This document shows, one piece after another, positions 24,410-33,550 of a stretch of 44,209 nt of DNA. Both the position numbers and the translations under genes were made by a program. The first letter of the stretch is position 1, and each line of letters starts with the position of its first letter. The notes under the pieces are model-generated. The model was not told where the DNA came from. It ran no database searches and was given only the letters and a program-made list of their open reading frames with translations. Source of the stretch: Bacillota bacterium (GTDB lineage: Bacteria; Bacillota; Clostridia; Clostridiales; Clostridiaceae); contig JAEXLD010000089.1 in NCBI GenBank assembly GCA_023445445.1, forward strand, positions 1 through 44,209, in the 5' to 3' direction.

Positions 24410-25885
24410 ATGAATAATACACCAAAGGTTAAATTAGGAATTGTTGCAGTAAGTAGAGATTGTTTTCCAATGGAATTATCAGCAAATCGTAGAAAAGCAG
24501 TAGTAGAAGCTTTTAATGGAGATATATATGAATGTAAAGTAACAGTAGAAAACGAAATCCATATGAGAGAAGCTTTAAAAGATATAAAGGATGCAGGGGT
24601 AAATGCTTTAGTAGTTTACTTAGGAAATTTTGGGCCAGAAACAGCAGAAACATTATTAGCAAAAGAATTTAATGGACCAGTTATGTTTGTAGCAGCATCT
24701 GAAGAATCTGGAGATAACTTAATTGGTGGAAGAGGAGATGCTTATTGTGGAATGCTAAATGCTAGCTACAATTTAGCACTTAGAAACATAAATGCATATA
24801 TACCTGAATATCCAGTTGGAACAGCAGAAGAAGTTGTAGAAATGATTAAAGAATTTGTTCCAGTAGCAACATCTTTAATTGGACTTAAAAATCTAAAGAT
24901 AATATCTTTTGGACCAAGACCACAAGACTTCTTAGCTTGTAATGCACCAATTAAGCAATTATATAATTTAGGAGTAGAAATTGAAGAAAACTCTGAATTA
25001 GATTTATATGCTGCATTTAATGATCATAAAGATGATCCTAGAATTCCAGATGTAATTGCAGATATGGAAAAGGAATTAGGTACAGGAAATAAAATGCCTG
25101 GTATTTTACCAAAGCTTGCACAATATGAACTTACATTATTAGATTGGATGGAAGCACATAAGGGTTCTAGAGAATTTATAGTATTTGCAAATAAATGCTG
25201 GCCATCCTTCCAAACTCAATTTGGATTTGTTCCATGCTATGTAAATAGTAGATTAGCAGCAAGAGGAATACCAGTGTCTTGTGAAGTAGATATTTATGGT
25301 GCATTAAGTGAATATATTGGAACTTGCATAAGCCAAGATGTTGTTACTTTATTAGATATTAATAATACAGTTCCAAAGGATATGTACGAATCAGAAATTA
25401 AAGGCAAGTTCGATTACACATTAAAAGATACATTTATGGGCTTCCATTGCGGTAATACAGCAGCATGTAAATTAACAAGCTGTACAATGAAAAACCAAAT
25501 GATTATGGCAAGAGCTTTAGAGCCAAACCAAGAACCAAACATTACAAGAGGAACTCTTGAAGGAGATATTCTTCCTGGAGATATAACTTTCTTTAGATTA
25601 CAAAGTAATGCAGATGCTGAGCTTACTGCATATGTTGCAGAAGGAGAAGTACTACCAGTTGCAACAAGGTCCTTTGGTGCAATAGGAATATTTGCAATTC
25701 CTGAAATGGGAAGATTCTATAGACATGTATTAATACAAGGTAGATATCCTCACCATGGAGCAGTTGCTTTTGGTCACTTTGGAAAGGCTATATATAATTT
25801 ATTTAGATACTTAGGAGTTAAAGAAATAGGCTTTAATCAACCTAAGGGAATGTTGTATAAAACTGAAAACCCATTTATAAAATAA
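24410..25885 (+). CDS. L-fucose isomerase-like sugar isomerase
   Basis: The 491-residue protein belongs to the broad L-fucose/arabinose isomerase fold group. Residues that could hold the catalytic metal are Glu292 (PVSCEVDIYGALSEY), Asp316 (TLLDINN) and His346 (FMGFHCGNTAACK), in the same order as the Glu, Asp and His ligands of L-fucose isomerase. It would convert an aldose to a ketose in the cytoplasm. It is the last gene of the epimerase-transaldolase-transketolase operon, and no xylA or xylB is in the window, so it may be the entry enzyme for a pentose such as xylose, arabinose or D-arabinose. The substrate is not shown by the sequence. GGAGGAG precedes the ATG. Confidence 0.75.
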   Translation: MNNTPKVKLGIVAVSRDCFPMELSANRRKAVVEAFNGDIYECKVTVENEIHMREALKDIKDAGVNALVVYLGNFGPETAETLLAKEFNGPVMFVAASEESGDNLIGGRGDAYCGMLNASYNLALRNINAYIPEYPVGTAEEVVEMIKEFVPVATSLIGLKNLKIISFGPRPQDFLACNAPIKQLYNLGVEIEENSELDLYAAFNDHKDDPRIPDVIADMEKELGTGNKMPGILPKLAQYELTLLDWMEAHKGSREFIVFANKCWPSFQTQFGFVPCYVNSRLAARGIPVSCEVDIYGALSEYIGTCISQDVVTLLDINNTVPKDMYESEIKGKFDYTLKDTFMGFHCGNTAACKLTSCTMKNQMIMARALEPNQEPNITRGTLEGDILPGDITFFRLQSNADAELTAYVAEGEVLPVATRSFGAIGIFAIPEMGRFYRHVLIQGRYPHHGAVAFGHFGKAIYNLFRYLGVKEIGFNQPKGMLYKTENPFIK

Positions 25886-25918
25886 TAAATTTTACTATAA
25901 TAATTTTTTTTACCAACC

Positions 25919-25955
25919 AAGGCTGTATCCTCATCAAATACAGCCTTATTCTTTT
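25919..25955 (+). terminator. Terminator after the isomerase operon
   Basis: A perfect 10-bp stem AAGGCTGTAT/ATACAGCCTT (25919-25928 with 25938-25947) is followed by ATTCTTTTT. Confidence 0.85.
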
Positions 25956-26015
25956 TCACAAAAAGAAATCCATAGCATAAGATATATAAAAGAATTTACG
26001 TGGAGTTGAAAATTA

Positions 26016-27083
26016 TTGATATACGGGCTAATATTAGCAGGAGGAAAAGGAACTAGGCTTTATCCTTTATCAAGATCAGCAAGACCTAAACAATTCTTAA
26101 AGGTTATTAATGATAAAAGCTTTCTACAAAATACAGTAGATAGAGTTTCACCATTAATAAGCAAAGAAAATATTTATATTATTACTAATAAGGATTATGA
26201 GGATAAGGTAAAGGGAGAATTAGATAATATTAATTCAAACAATATTTTCACAGAGCCAATGAACAAGGAAACTGCAACATGCATAGGATTATCAGCTGTA
26301 AAACTATTAAAGAAAGACAATGATGCTATTATGGTTGTTTTACCTTCGGACCACCATATAGAAAATGAAAAGTTGTATATTGACACATTATCACAAGCTG
26401 TTGAAATAGCAAATAAAAAAAGGGGTATAGTAACCTTAGGTATTACCCCTTCAAGAGCAGAAACAGGTTATGGATATATTGAAATGGGCCAAAGAGCCGT
26501 AGCAGAAATACCAACCTTTAGAGTAGAAAGATTCACAGAAAAACCTAACTTAGAAGTAGCTAAAGATTTCTTGCTAAAGGGAAGCTATTTATGGAATTCT
26601 GGAATGTTTATATTTAGAGCTGATGTAATACTAAGAGAAATAGAAAAATACCTTCCTAAATTATATAAGTCATTAATGGAAATATATAAGTATATAGGAG
26701 AAGAAAATGAAGATGAAGTTATTAGAGAGCAATACTCTTTAATAGATGGAATATCTATAGACTTTGGTGTTATGCAAAAAACAAGAAAAGCTTATGTTAT
26801 TAAAAGTGATTTTATATGGGATGACATTGGGAGCTTTTCAGCTTTAAGTAGATATTTAGAGGAAGATAAAAATAATAAAGTAAGCGATAATGTATACCTT
26901 CAAGATAGTGAAAATTGTGCAGTTTTTGGAGAGAAAAACCTAATTATTGGATTTGGACTAAAGGATTTAATAGTTGTAGATGCAGGAGACGTTATTCTAA
27001 TTATGGATAAAAATAAAGAACAAGAAATAAAGCATCTATTAAATGATATAAGTAGTGAGCGAAGGTATGGAGAATTCATGTAA
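26016..27083 (+). CDS. manC: Mannose-1-phosphate guanylyltransferase
   Basis: The 355-residue protein begins with the nucleotidyltransferase signature LILAGGKGTRLYPLSRSARPKQF and has VVLPSDHH, AETGYGYIE, FTEKPN and the LWNSGMFIF segment. It makes GDP-mannose from mannose-1-P and GTP, a precursor for cell-surface glycans. It is the short form, without the fused phosphomannose isomerase domain of ManC/AlgA proteins. The start is TTG 26016, with TGGAG about 10 bases before it; no ATG is available upstream. It stands alone between two terminators, without other sugar-nucleotide genes. Confidence 0.88.
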   Translation: MIYGLILAGGKGTRLYPLSRSARPKQFLKVINDKSFLQNTVDRVSPLISKENIYIITNKDYEDKVKGELDNINSNNIFTEPMNKETATCIGLSAVKLLKKDNDAIMVVLPSDHHIENEKLYIDTLSQAVEIANKKRGIVTLGITPSRAETGYGYIEMGQRAVAEIPTFRVERFTEKPNLEVAKDFLLKGSYLWNSGMFIFRADVILREIEKYLPKLYKSLMEIYKYIGEENEDEVIREQYSLIDGISIDFGVMQKTRKAYVIKSDFIWDDIGSFSALSRYLEEDKNNKVSDNVYLQDSENCAVFGEKNLIIGFGLKDLIVVDAGDVILIMDKNKEQEIKHLLNDISSERRYGEFM

Positions 27084-27116
27084 ATAAAATTATCAAGGCT
27101 AATTGATAATTTGTAA

Positions 27117-27166
27117 AAATTAAGGCTGTTGCTTAAGTATTTTACTTAAGTTATAGCCTTAATTTA
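27117..27166 (+). terminator. Terminator after manC
   Basis: AAATTAAGGCT (27117-27127) pairs with AGCCTTAATTT (27155-27165), with an inner CTTAAGTA/ACTTAAG stem. It resembles the terminator at 29696-29738 closely. Confidence 0.75.
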
Positions 27167-27345
27167 ATAGGGAGTATAAATACATATTTTTTAGATTTTA
27201 AAATATTTGTTTTAATATGGTAAAATATATAAGGATACATAGACAAGTTCATATGAAATAGTGAGTTATTACTTATTTAGAATTGTAATCTTAGAAGGGT
27301 AAATTTATATAACAGATAAAAATATATAGAAATTATGAGGGAATT

Positions 27346-28683
27346 ATGGGAGCAATTATTGTACTACTGATAATAGTTATAGGGATAGTAACGTATAAAA
27401 ATAGAGAAAAAGAAAAGCATATTAGGGAATTAACCAAAAGAATTCAAGAGATAGAAGAGAAATACAAAAGATTAATTTCTGAAGATAGTAGAGAAAAAGA
27501 AAATCTGGTATTAAAAAATAAGATAGCAGAGTTAGAGAAAAGATTAACAGAATTAAAGATAGGTGAAAATAAAAAGAAATTAAGTAAGGAAAAACCTATA
27601 GATAAGTCTCATGAATATAAAGAGATAGGAAATAGGAATAATAATCTTAATAGTAATAAAAAAAATATACATCAGAAATCTAATAAAACACCAAAAGAAC
27701 AATTTATACATAGAGAATTAGATAATACTCAAAAGAATTTACAGAAAAGTATAAATAATAAATCTTTAAGTAATGAAGAAGAAAAATATACTAAAATAGA
27801 TAATCTTAAAAATAAAGAGGAGATTATAAATAGAGCAAAATTTTTAGCAAATAATAACTTATGGAATGATGAAGCTATTAAACTAAATAGTATTATTATT
27901 GAAATTGATAAAAGAAATATTGCTGCATACACAAGATTAGCAAAATGTTATGTGGTTAAAGAAAATTATGTAATGGCAGAAAACCTATATAAAAAGGTAT
28001 TAACTTTTGATCCAAATAATACTATCGCAAAAAATAGATTGCATGATGTTGAAATACAAATAAAAAGACAATTTAATTATAGATTTTTTAAAGTAATAAG
28101 GTATTTTGAAAATCAATTTAAGTCATTTGTAACTATAGACAGTTTCAATAATGAATTTATAATTTTTTATATTGATACTTATAACCCTTATAGAAGAGGA
28201 AATAATAAAAGGTTTAGAAAAAAAGAAGATGGTAATATACTTAGGCTTAAGGAAAATGAGGTTGAAGTAATTAAGGAATATAGTAATTTATTTAATTTAA
28301 AACTTAAGAACTTAAAAGAAGTTTTAAATGAAAATGAAGTAGTAATTATATCAGTGCCATCTAGTAAGGCTGGAAAAAAGAATGGTATAAATTATGTAGC
28401 AGAAAGTGTAGCTAAAGAAAATGGTTTTTTAGATAAATCTAGTAATTTAATAAGATTTAAAGATATTCATAAATTATCAATAGGGGGAAAAAGGGATAAA
28501 GAGGTTCATTTAGAATCTATTAAATATTTGAAGGATCAATGTGATTTATCAAATAAAACAATAATATTAATGGATGATATTATAACAACTGGAAATTCCT
28601 TGATTGCATGTAGGGAAATACTTATCAGATATGGAGCAAAGCAAATAATTGGCTTAGGTATAGGGAAAACATATACTAATTAA
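27346..28683 (+). CDS. Membrane-anchored coiled-coil/TPR protein with phosphoribosyltransferase domain
   Basis: The 445-residue product has an N-terminal membrane anchor (AIIVLLIIVIGIVTY, 3-18), a charged coiled coil (about 20-85), a low-complexity Asn/Lys linker (about 85-150), TPR-like helices (about 155-235: AAYTRLAKCYVVKENYVMAE), and a C-terminal type I phosphoribosyltransferase domain whose PRPP loop is IILMDDIITTGNSL (Asp410-Asp411). The domain is ComF-like, but the zinc finger of ComF is absent. The combination is not one I recognise as a named family. The DprA-like gene starts 28 bases later, and both are bracketed by look-alike terminators, so they form a two-gene unit. A competence or nucleotide-signalling/defence role is possible; the function is unknown. 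Confidence 0.7.
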   Translation: MGAIIVLLIIVIGIVTYKNREKEKHIRELTKRIQEIEEKYKRLISEDSREKENLVLKNKIAELEKRLTELKIGENKKKLSKEKPIDKSHEYKEIGNRNNNLNSNKKNIHQKSNKTPKEQFIHRELDNTQKNLQKSINNKSLSNEEEKYTKIDNLKNKEEIINRAKFLANNNLWNDEAIKLNSIIIEIDKRNIAAYTRLAKCYVVKENYVMAENLYKKVLTFDPNNTIAKNRLHDVEIQIKRQFNYRFFKVIRYFENQFKSFVTIDSFNNEFIIFYIDTYNPYRRGNNKRFRKKEDGNILRLKENEVEVIKEYSNLFNLKLKNLKEVLNENEVVIISVPSSKAGKKNGINYVAESVAKENGFLDKSSNLIRFKDIHKLSIGGKRDKEVHLESIKYLKDQCDLSNKTIILMDDIITTGNSLIACREILIRYGAKQIIGLGIGKTYTN

Positions 28684-28711
28684 TTTAATATAGGTAAAGT
28701 GAGGATAATAT

Positions 28712-29638
28712 ATGAATTTATTAATACCAATGATATTAAAGCAAATTAAAGGTATGGGTCCAATTAAGATAAAAAATATAGTTTTAAATAATCCAATACC
28801 TGAAGATAGCAATGAAATATATGATTGGCTAGAGCTTACTTTAGCAAAAGAAAGTATAAATAATATTAGTACTGATGAATTTAAGTATATTTTAGATAAA
28901 GCATATGAAATACAAGATAATTCAAAAAAGAATAGTATTGGTATGATATCAATATTAGATAATAATTACCCTAAAACACTAAAAGAAATAAATAATTCTC
29001 CTTCAATATTATTTTATAAGGGGAATAATAAATGCTTGTTAGATGAAAATGCTATAGCTATTGTAGGAACAAGGAAGCCAACAGATAATGGAGCTAGAGT
29101 AGCATATAAAACATCTAAATTTTTTTCAGAATTGAATTATTCAATAGTTAGTGGACTAGCTATTGGATGTGATACTTATGCACATAAAGCTGCTATTGAT
29201 TCTAATGAAAGCACCATTGCTGTTATGCCTTGTGGACTAGACTCCATTATTCCTAAAACAAACATAAAATTAGCTAATGATATACTAGAGAATAATGGTT
29301 GCTTAGTAAGTGAGTATGAATATGGAAGTAAATTATCTAGGTATAATTATGTAAATAGAAATAGGATACAAAGTGGATTAAGTAAAGGAATTATTGTTAT
29401 AGAAACAAGTGAAAAAGGTGGAACTATAGAAACCATGAATTTTGGAATAAAACAAAATAAAATTATTGCTTGTTATGATTGTAATGAAGATTATGAAGAA
29501 ATAAAAGGAAATAAAAAATTTATAAAAGAGGGTAAAGCATTTGCTTATAGGACATTCAATGACTTAAAAGTTATTGAAGAGAAGATTAAAGAAAACCATA
29601 ATATTGATATTAAACAGATAAATTTTAATATATTATAA
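28712..29638 (+). CDS. DprA/Smf-like protein
   Basis: The 308-residue protein has a short helical N-terminus (LKQIKGMGPIKIKNIVL, helix-hairpin-helix-like) and the DprA Rossmann fold (about 90-275): YPKTLKEINNSPSILFYKGN, AIVGTRKPTDNGAR, IVSGLAIGCDTYAHKAA, TIAVMPCGLDSIIP, SGLSKGIIVIETSEKGGT. In DprA this fold binds single-stranded DNA and loads RecA. The C-terminal winged helix of many DprA proteins is missing. The usual clostridial dprA sits near topA, so this may be a second, specialised copy. It is tied to the phosphoribosyltransferase gene by a 28-base gap. The fold also belongs to the SLOG group, which has been proposed to handle nucleotide signals. Confidence 0.8.
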   Translation: MNLLIPMILKQIKGMGPIKIKNIVLNNPIPEDSNEIYDWLELTLAKESINNISTDEFKYILDKAYEIQDNSKKNSIGMISILDNNYPKTLKEINNSPSILFYKGNNKCLLDENAIAIVGTRKPTDNGARVAYKTSKFFSELNYSIVSGLAIGCDTYAHKAAIDSNESTIAVMPCGLDSIIPKTNIKLANDILENNGCLVSEYEYGSKLSRYNYVNRNRIQSGLSKGIIVIETSEKGGTIETMNFGIKQNKIIACYDCNEDYEEIKGNKKFIKEGKAFAYRTFNDLKVIEEKIKENHNIDIKQINFNIL

Positions 29639-29695
29639 TTAAAATAATATAAATAAAAGGGTATATATTTAAATATAATAATAGTTTATATAATT

Positions 29696-29738
29696 AAGGC
29701 TATAATTAAGTGTTTTACTTAATTTATAGCCTTTTTTA
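29696..29738 (+). terminator. Terminator after the DprA-like gene
   Basis: AAGGCTATAATTAAGT (29696-29711) pairs with ACTTAATTTATAGCCTT (29717-29733) with one bulge, and a run of six T follows. Confidence 0.85.
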
Positions 29739-29779
29739 TTTGTAGATATTTTAAGCTAAGAGGTAGCTTGTAAATATGA

Positions 29780-29808
29780 TTGAAATAATATTTCATTTAA
29801 GTTATAAT
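29780..29808 (+). promoter_or_regulatory. Sigma-A promoter before the GH1 gene
   Basis: TTGAAA (29780-29785), a 17-base spacer and TATAAT (29803-29808). The remaining 29809-29954 leader holds a strong Shine-Dalgarno sequence at 29884-29891 with no ATG behind it. Confidence 0.75.
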
Positions 29809-29954
29809 TTAATGAAAGAAAATAACTTATTTTATAGATAAGAATAGAAATAATTAAAGTACAAATTACATAATGAAATTTTAGGAAGGAGGAAGTATAA
29901 AGAAATTAGAAGTATTAATTTAAATAATTCTAATTAGATTATACTAAGGAAACT

Positions 29955-31379
29955 ATGAAGAGAATATTATGGGGTGGAGCAACAGCAGCCAGTCAATATG
30001 AGGGTGGCTTTAATGAAGGGGGCAAGGGAATAGACACACAAGATTGTCGTCCATATCTGCCACGTACTTCACAAGCTACTACAAAAACAAGATTATTAAG
30101 CTTTGATACTGTTGAAGAAGCTAAAAAATGTAAGGACATAGGTAACTATGCTTTCCGTAGAGGGGTTGAAGGATTCAGTCATATTGATGAAGATTTAGAG
30201 TTAATAAAGGAACTAGGATTAGATGTATATCGTTTTTCTATATCCTGGGCAAGAATTTTCCCTTTAGGTGATGAAGAGACTCCTAATGAAGAAGGTTTAT
30301 TATTTTATGACCATATAATTCAAGAGTTAAAGAAAGCAAATATTAAAATATTTATTACAATGAATCACTATGCAGTACCATTACATCTTGTAGAGAAGTA
30401 TGGTGGATGGCGTAATAGAAAAATGGTTGACTTTTATTTTAAATTTGCCAAGGTGGTTATTAACTGTTGGAAGGATGATGTTGATTTTTGGCTTCCTTTC
30501 AATGAGATAAATGCAGGATATTTTTCTCCTTATAATGGTGTTGGACTTATTAAAGAAGAAAATGAAAAATATGATCAATCCCTTGTTTTTCAATCATTAC
30601 ATCATCAATTTATAGCAAGTGCAAAAACAATAGAGTATGGAAAAGATATATGTAAGGGTAAGTTTGGATGTATGATTTCATGTTTCTGTTATTATCCTTT
30701 AACGCCTAAACCAGAAGATAATTTTAAACTTGTACATGATGAAAACGTAAATCAATGGTTTTGTGCAGATGTATTAGCAAGAGGATACTATCCATCATAT
30801 ATGAATCGTTTCTTTGAAGAGGGAAATATTCAAGTGAAGATGGAAGAAGGAGATGATGAACTTCTTAAAAATAATGTTGCTGACTTTGTTTCATTCTCAT
30901 ACTATTCATCTAGTATTGTTACTATTGAGGATGCAGAACAAACAGCAGGAAATCTTGTTGCAACAGTTAAGAATCCTTATTTAAAAGCAACAGAATGGGG
31001 TTGGCAAATTGATCCTATAGGATTAAGAACTACTCTTAATAAGGTTTATGATCGTTACCAAAAGCCAGTTATTGTTTCAGAAAATGGATTAGGAACTCAA
31101 GATACATTAAATGAAGACTTAACTATTCATGATGATTATAGAATTCAATACCTACAAGAACATTTCACTGAAATTGAAGAAGCTATAAAAGATGGCGTAG
31201 ATGTTAGAGCATATTTTATGTGGGGAATCATCGATATCGTTTCTGCAGGAAGTGTGGAAATGAAAAAACGTTATGGAGTAATTTATGTTGATGCTGATAA
31301 TGAAGGCAATGGAACATATAAACGCTATAAGAAGGATAGTTATGAATGGTATAAGAACTTTATAAAAGAGCATAAGTAA
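29955..31379 (+). CDS. Glycoside hydrolase family 1, 6-phospho-beta-glucosidase type
   Basis: The 474-residue enzyme has the GH1 frame: LWGGATAASQYEGG near the N-terminus, YRFSISWARIFP, acid/base Glu184 in PFNEINA, nucleophile Glu376 in IVSENGLG, and the end MKKRYGVIYVDADN with the Lys-Arg-Tyr and WY elements typical of the phospho-specific subgroup. It would hydrolyse 6-phospho-beta-glucosides in the cytoplasm. No PTS gene is beside it, so either a transporter elsewhere supplies the phosphorylated sugar or the enzyme takes unphosphorylated substrates. It starts at ATG 29955 after AAGGA and has its own promoter. Confidence 0.88.
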   Translation: MKRILWGGATAASQYEGGFNEGGKGIDTQDCRPYLPRTSQATTKTRLLSFDTVEEAKKCKDIGNYAFRRGVEGFSHIDEDLELIKELGLDVYRFSISWARIFPLGDEETPNEEGLLFYDHIIQELKKANIKIFITMNHYAVPLHLVEKYGGWRNRKMVDFYFKFAKVVINCWKDDVDFWLPFNEINAGYFSPYNGVGLIKEENEKYDQSLVFQSLHHQFIASAKTIEYGKDICKGKFGCMISCFCYYPLTPKPEDNFKLVHDENVNQWFCADVLARGYYPSYMNRFFEEGNIQVKMEEGDDELLKNNVADFVSFSYYSSSIVTIEDAEQTAGNLVATVKNPYLKATEWGWQIDPIGLRTTLNKVYDRYQKPVIVSENGLGTQDTLNEDLTIHDDYRIQYLQEHFTEIEEAIKDGVDVRAYFMWGIIDIVSAGSVEMKKRYGVIYVDADNEGNGTYKRYKKDSYEWYKNFIKEHK

Positions 31380-31489
31380 TATTTATAAAAATAAACTACT
31401 AATACTAAATCATAGTAAATAGAGAATATATTTTTCATAAAGCAATTGAAGTAGAATTAAAATAATTTATCTTATATGATACTATATAA

Positions 31490-31546
31490 AAAAGACTCTA
31501 TATAAAAGACTCTTAATGATAAGTGTCTAAAATATAGGGTCTATTT
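31490..31546 (-). terminator. Terminator of the antiporter gene
   Basis: On the minus strand AGACCCTATAT pairs with ATATAGAGTCT around an inner AGACACTTA/TAAGAGTCT hairpin, each with one mismatch, and TTTTTTA follows. Confidence 0.65.
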
Positions 31547-31549
31547 TAA

Positions 31550-32773
31550 TTAGGCTAGTTCATTTTCTATGTAACCTTGATTTAATAAATTTGGTGAGGT
31601 AACCTTTATTCCAATTGCACCAATTGGTGCAGTTATTAATACACTTAAAATTGCTATGGCCTGCATTATTTCTCCTCCAGCTACGCTCATTTGAAGAGGA
31701 ATTCCAGCTTTTGCAGACTGAACAGTAGCCTTAGGCAAATAAGCTATTATACAAAAGATTCTTTCCTTTAAAGTTAGATTTGTACCTATTAAAGAAACTG
31801 CAACACCTATAGAACGAATAGTTAATGAAATTATAAGCATTACTATACCTATCCATAAATATTCACCCACTAATGAAGGGTTTATAGCCATTCCCACAAA
31901 AGCAAAAAGATATAACTTCCCATATTTCCAAAATATATTTATTCCATCTTGGATTTTTTTAGCTAAATCATTTAAAAATGTTCTTAAAAAGAAACCATAA
32001 ATCATTATAGTTAATAATGAATTAAAGGATGATAAATGCAGTTGATTTTCTATGTATCTAATTGCTATACAAATAGTTAGAGAAAAAATAACTCTAAGAA
32101 TATTATTATTGATTTTTGATAATAGCCCCTTAGTTAAGTATGCTAGTATAAATCCAACTATTATACTTACAATTATAGCTATTGGTATGGAAATAAGTTC
32201 TGATAAAATAGATATGGACTCACCATTAATACTTGACAGATATACTCTTAGAAATGTTGTAAATAATGTTATAGCTACTGTATCATCAGCAGAGGCTCCA
32301 ACTAATAGCATTTGAGGAATTGCTTTATCTTGACCTATTTTCCTATTAATTAAATCTACCATAGAAGGAACTAAAACAGCAGGACTTACTGCAGCAATTA
32401 TAAAGCCTAATATAGCTCCTTGGACAAAGGAGAAATTTAAGAAAATCATAGATAAAAATGCAATAGCTAATCCTTCCAAGGTTGCAGGAATAATACTAAG
32501 CAAAAATGCTGGCCTACCTATTTCTTTCATTTGATTTAAACTAATACCGAGGCCACCTATAAATAAAACTGTAACTAATGCTATATCTTTAATATATGTA
32601 GAAATATCTAATGTATCTTTTGGTACAATATTAAGAAAAGCTGGTCCTATAAACATACCTAATAAAATCATTCCTATAAGGGATGGTAGTTTTATAAACT
32701 CAACTAATTTACCTGCATAATTTGCTAATAACCCTATAACTATCAAACTGAAAATAATTATTAAAATCTTCAT
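31550..32773 (-). CDS. Cation:proton antiporter (CPA family)
   Basis: The 407-residue protein has about 12 hydrophobic segments and the Na_H_exchanger pattern (KLPSLIGMILLGMFIGPAF, IIAAVSPAVLVPSMVDL, and GASADDTVAITLFTTFL with the paired acidic residues of the ion site). It would exchange Na+ or K+ for H+ across the membrane. There is no TrkA-N or other C-terminal regulatory domain. ATG at 32773 is preceded by GGAGGC. Single gene on the minus strand. The cation is not told by the sequence. Confidence 0.88.
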   Translation of the reverse strand: MKILIIIFSLIVIGLLANYAGKLVEFIKLPSLIGMILLGMFIGPAFLNIVPKDTLDISTYIKDIALVTVLFIGGLGISLNQMKEIGRPAFLLSIIPATLEGLAIAFLSMIFLNFSFVQGAILGFIIAAVSPAVLVPSMVDLINRKIGQDKAIPQMLLVGASADDTVAITLFTTFLRVYLSSINGESISILSELISIPIAIIVSIIVGFILAYLTKGLLSKINNNILRVIFSLTICIAIRYIENQLHLSSFNSLLTIMIYGFFLRTFLNDLAKKIQDGINIFWKYGKLYLFAFVGMAINPSLVGEYLWIGIVMLIISLTIRSIGVAVSLIGTNLTLKERIFCIIAYLPKATVQSAKAGIPLQMSVAGGEIMQAIAILSVLITAPIGAIGIKVTSPNLLNQGYIENELA

Positions 32774-32934
32774 TTTTTAAGCCTCCTATATAACTGTAAA
32801 TAATTATAATAAAAAAAATTTATAATTTATACAATAAACTTAATTGATAATTAAATTTATTTATGTAAACATATTCTATATAGTATATGTTAAAATATAA
32901 ATATAATAATATATTGCAAGAGGGGGAAGTGCCT

Positions 32935-33327
32935 TTGGGTAAGGGAATTAGTATTGAATGTAAAAAGTGTGGATATAGTGCTACTATCTTTGAAGGATTA
33001 GGTAGCAGAACTAAAGAGTTTGAAGAATACATTAAGACATTTAATGAAAATGATAAGGAATTTATAAATTATATAATAAGCAAAGGTACTATAGAAGAAA
33101 TAAATTATCATAATTCATATGGAAAATGTAATAAGTGTGGAGACTTATCTACAATAAACTATGTGAAAATTAAATATGATAAGGATAAAATTTTTACATT
33201 AGATAATAAGTGCCATGAATGCGAGGGTAAATATGAGGTTATAACTTTAGATGAGGTAAAAAGCAGTAATTGTCCTACTTGCAGTAATAAGAAATTTAAT
33301 AGTTATATGACTTTAGAGTGGGATTAA
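32935..33327 (+). CDS. Small zinc-ribbon protein of unknown function
   Basis: The 130-residue protein has four Cys-x-x-Cys pairs (CKKC near residue 10, CNKC, CHEC, CPTC), enough for two zinc ribbons, joined by an acidic helical stretch. No enzyme motif is visible. TTG 32935 is chosen because AGGGGGAA at 32921-32928 lies 7 bases before it; an in-frame ATG at 32887 has no ribosome-binding site. A single gene with its own terminator. Function unknown. Confidence 0.75.
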   Translation: MGKGISIECKKCGYSATIFEGLGSRTKEFEEYIKTFNENDKEFINYIISKGTIEEINYHNSYGKCNKCGDLSTINYVKIKYDKDKIFTLDNKCHECEGKYEVITLDEVKSSNCPTCSNKKFNSYMTLEWD

Positions 33328-33366
33328 TAGTGATTATAATTTGAATAAGTATATCAAATAAAAATA

Positions 33367-33406
33367 AAAGGTTGTGAACTAGTTTTGGTACACAACCTTT
33401 TGTTAT
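33367..33406 (+). terminator. Terminator after the zinc-ribbon gene
   Basis: AAAAGGTTGTG (33367-33377) pairs with CACAACCTTTT (33392-33402), and TGTTATTT follows. Confidence 0.8.
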
Positions 33407-33550
33407 TTATGTTTAATAATTAGCAGTTATGGATATATATACTTAAGTGAGGAATAATTCTGAATATTTAATTAATTTTTTCTTTTATAAATATTATTTT
33501 AATGTTTTTTAGTGTATAATCAAAGAAAACAATATGGGAGTTAAAAGGCT

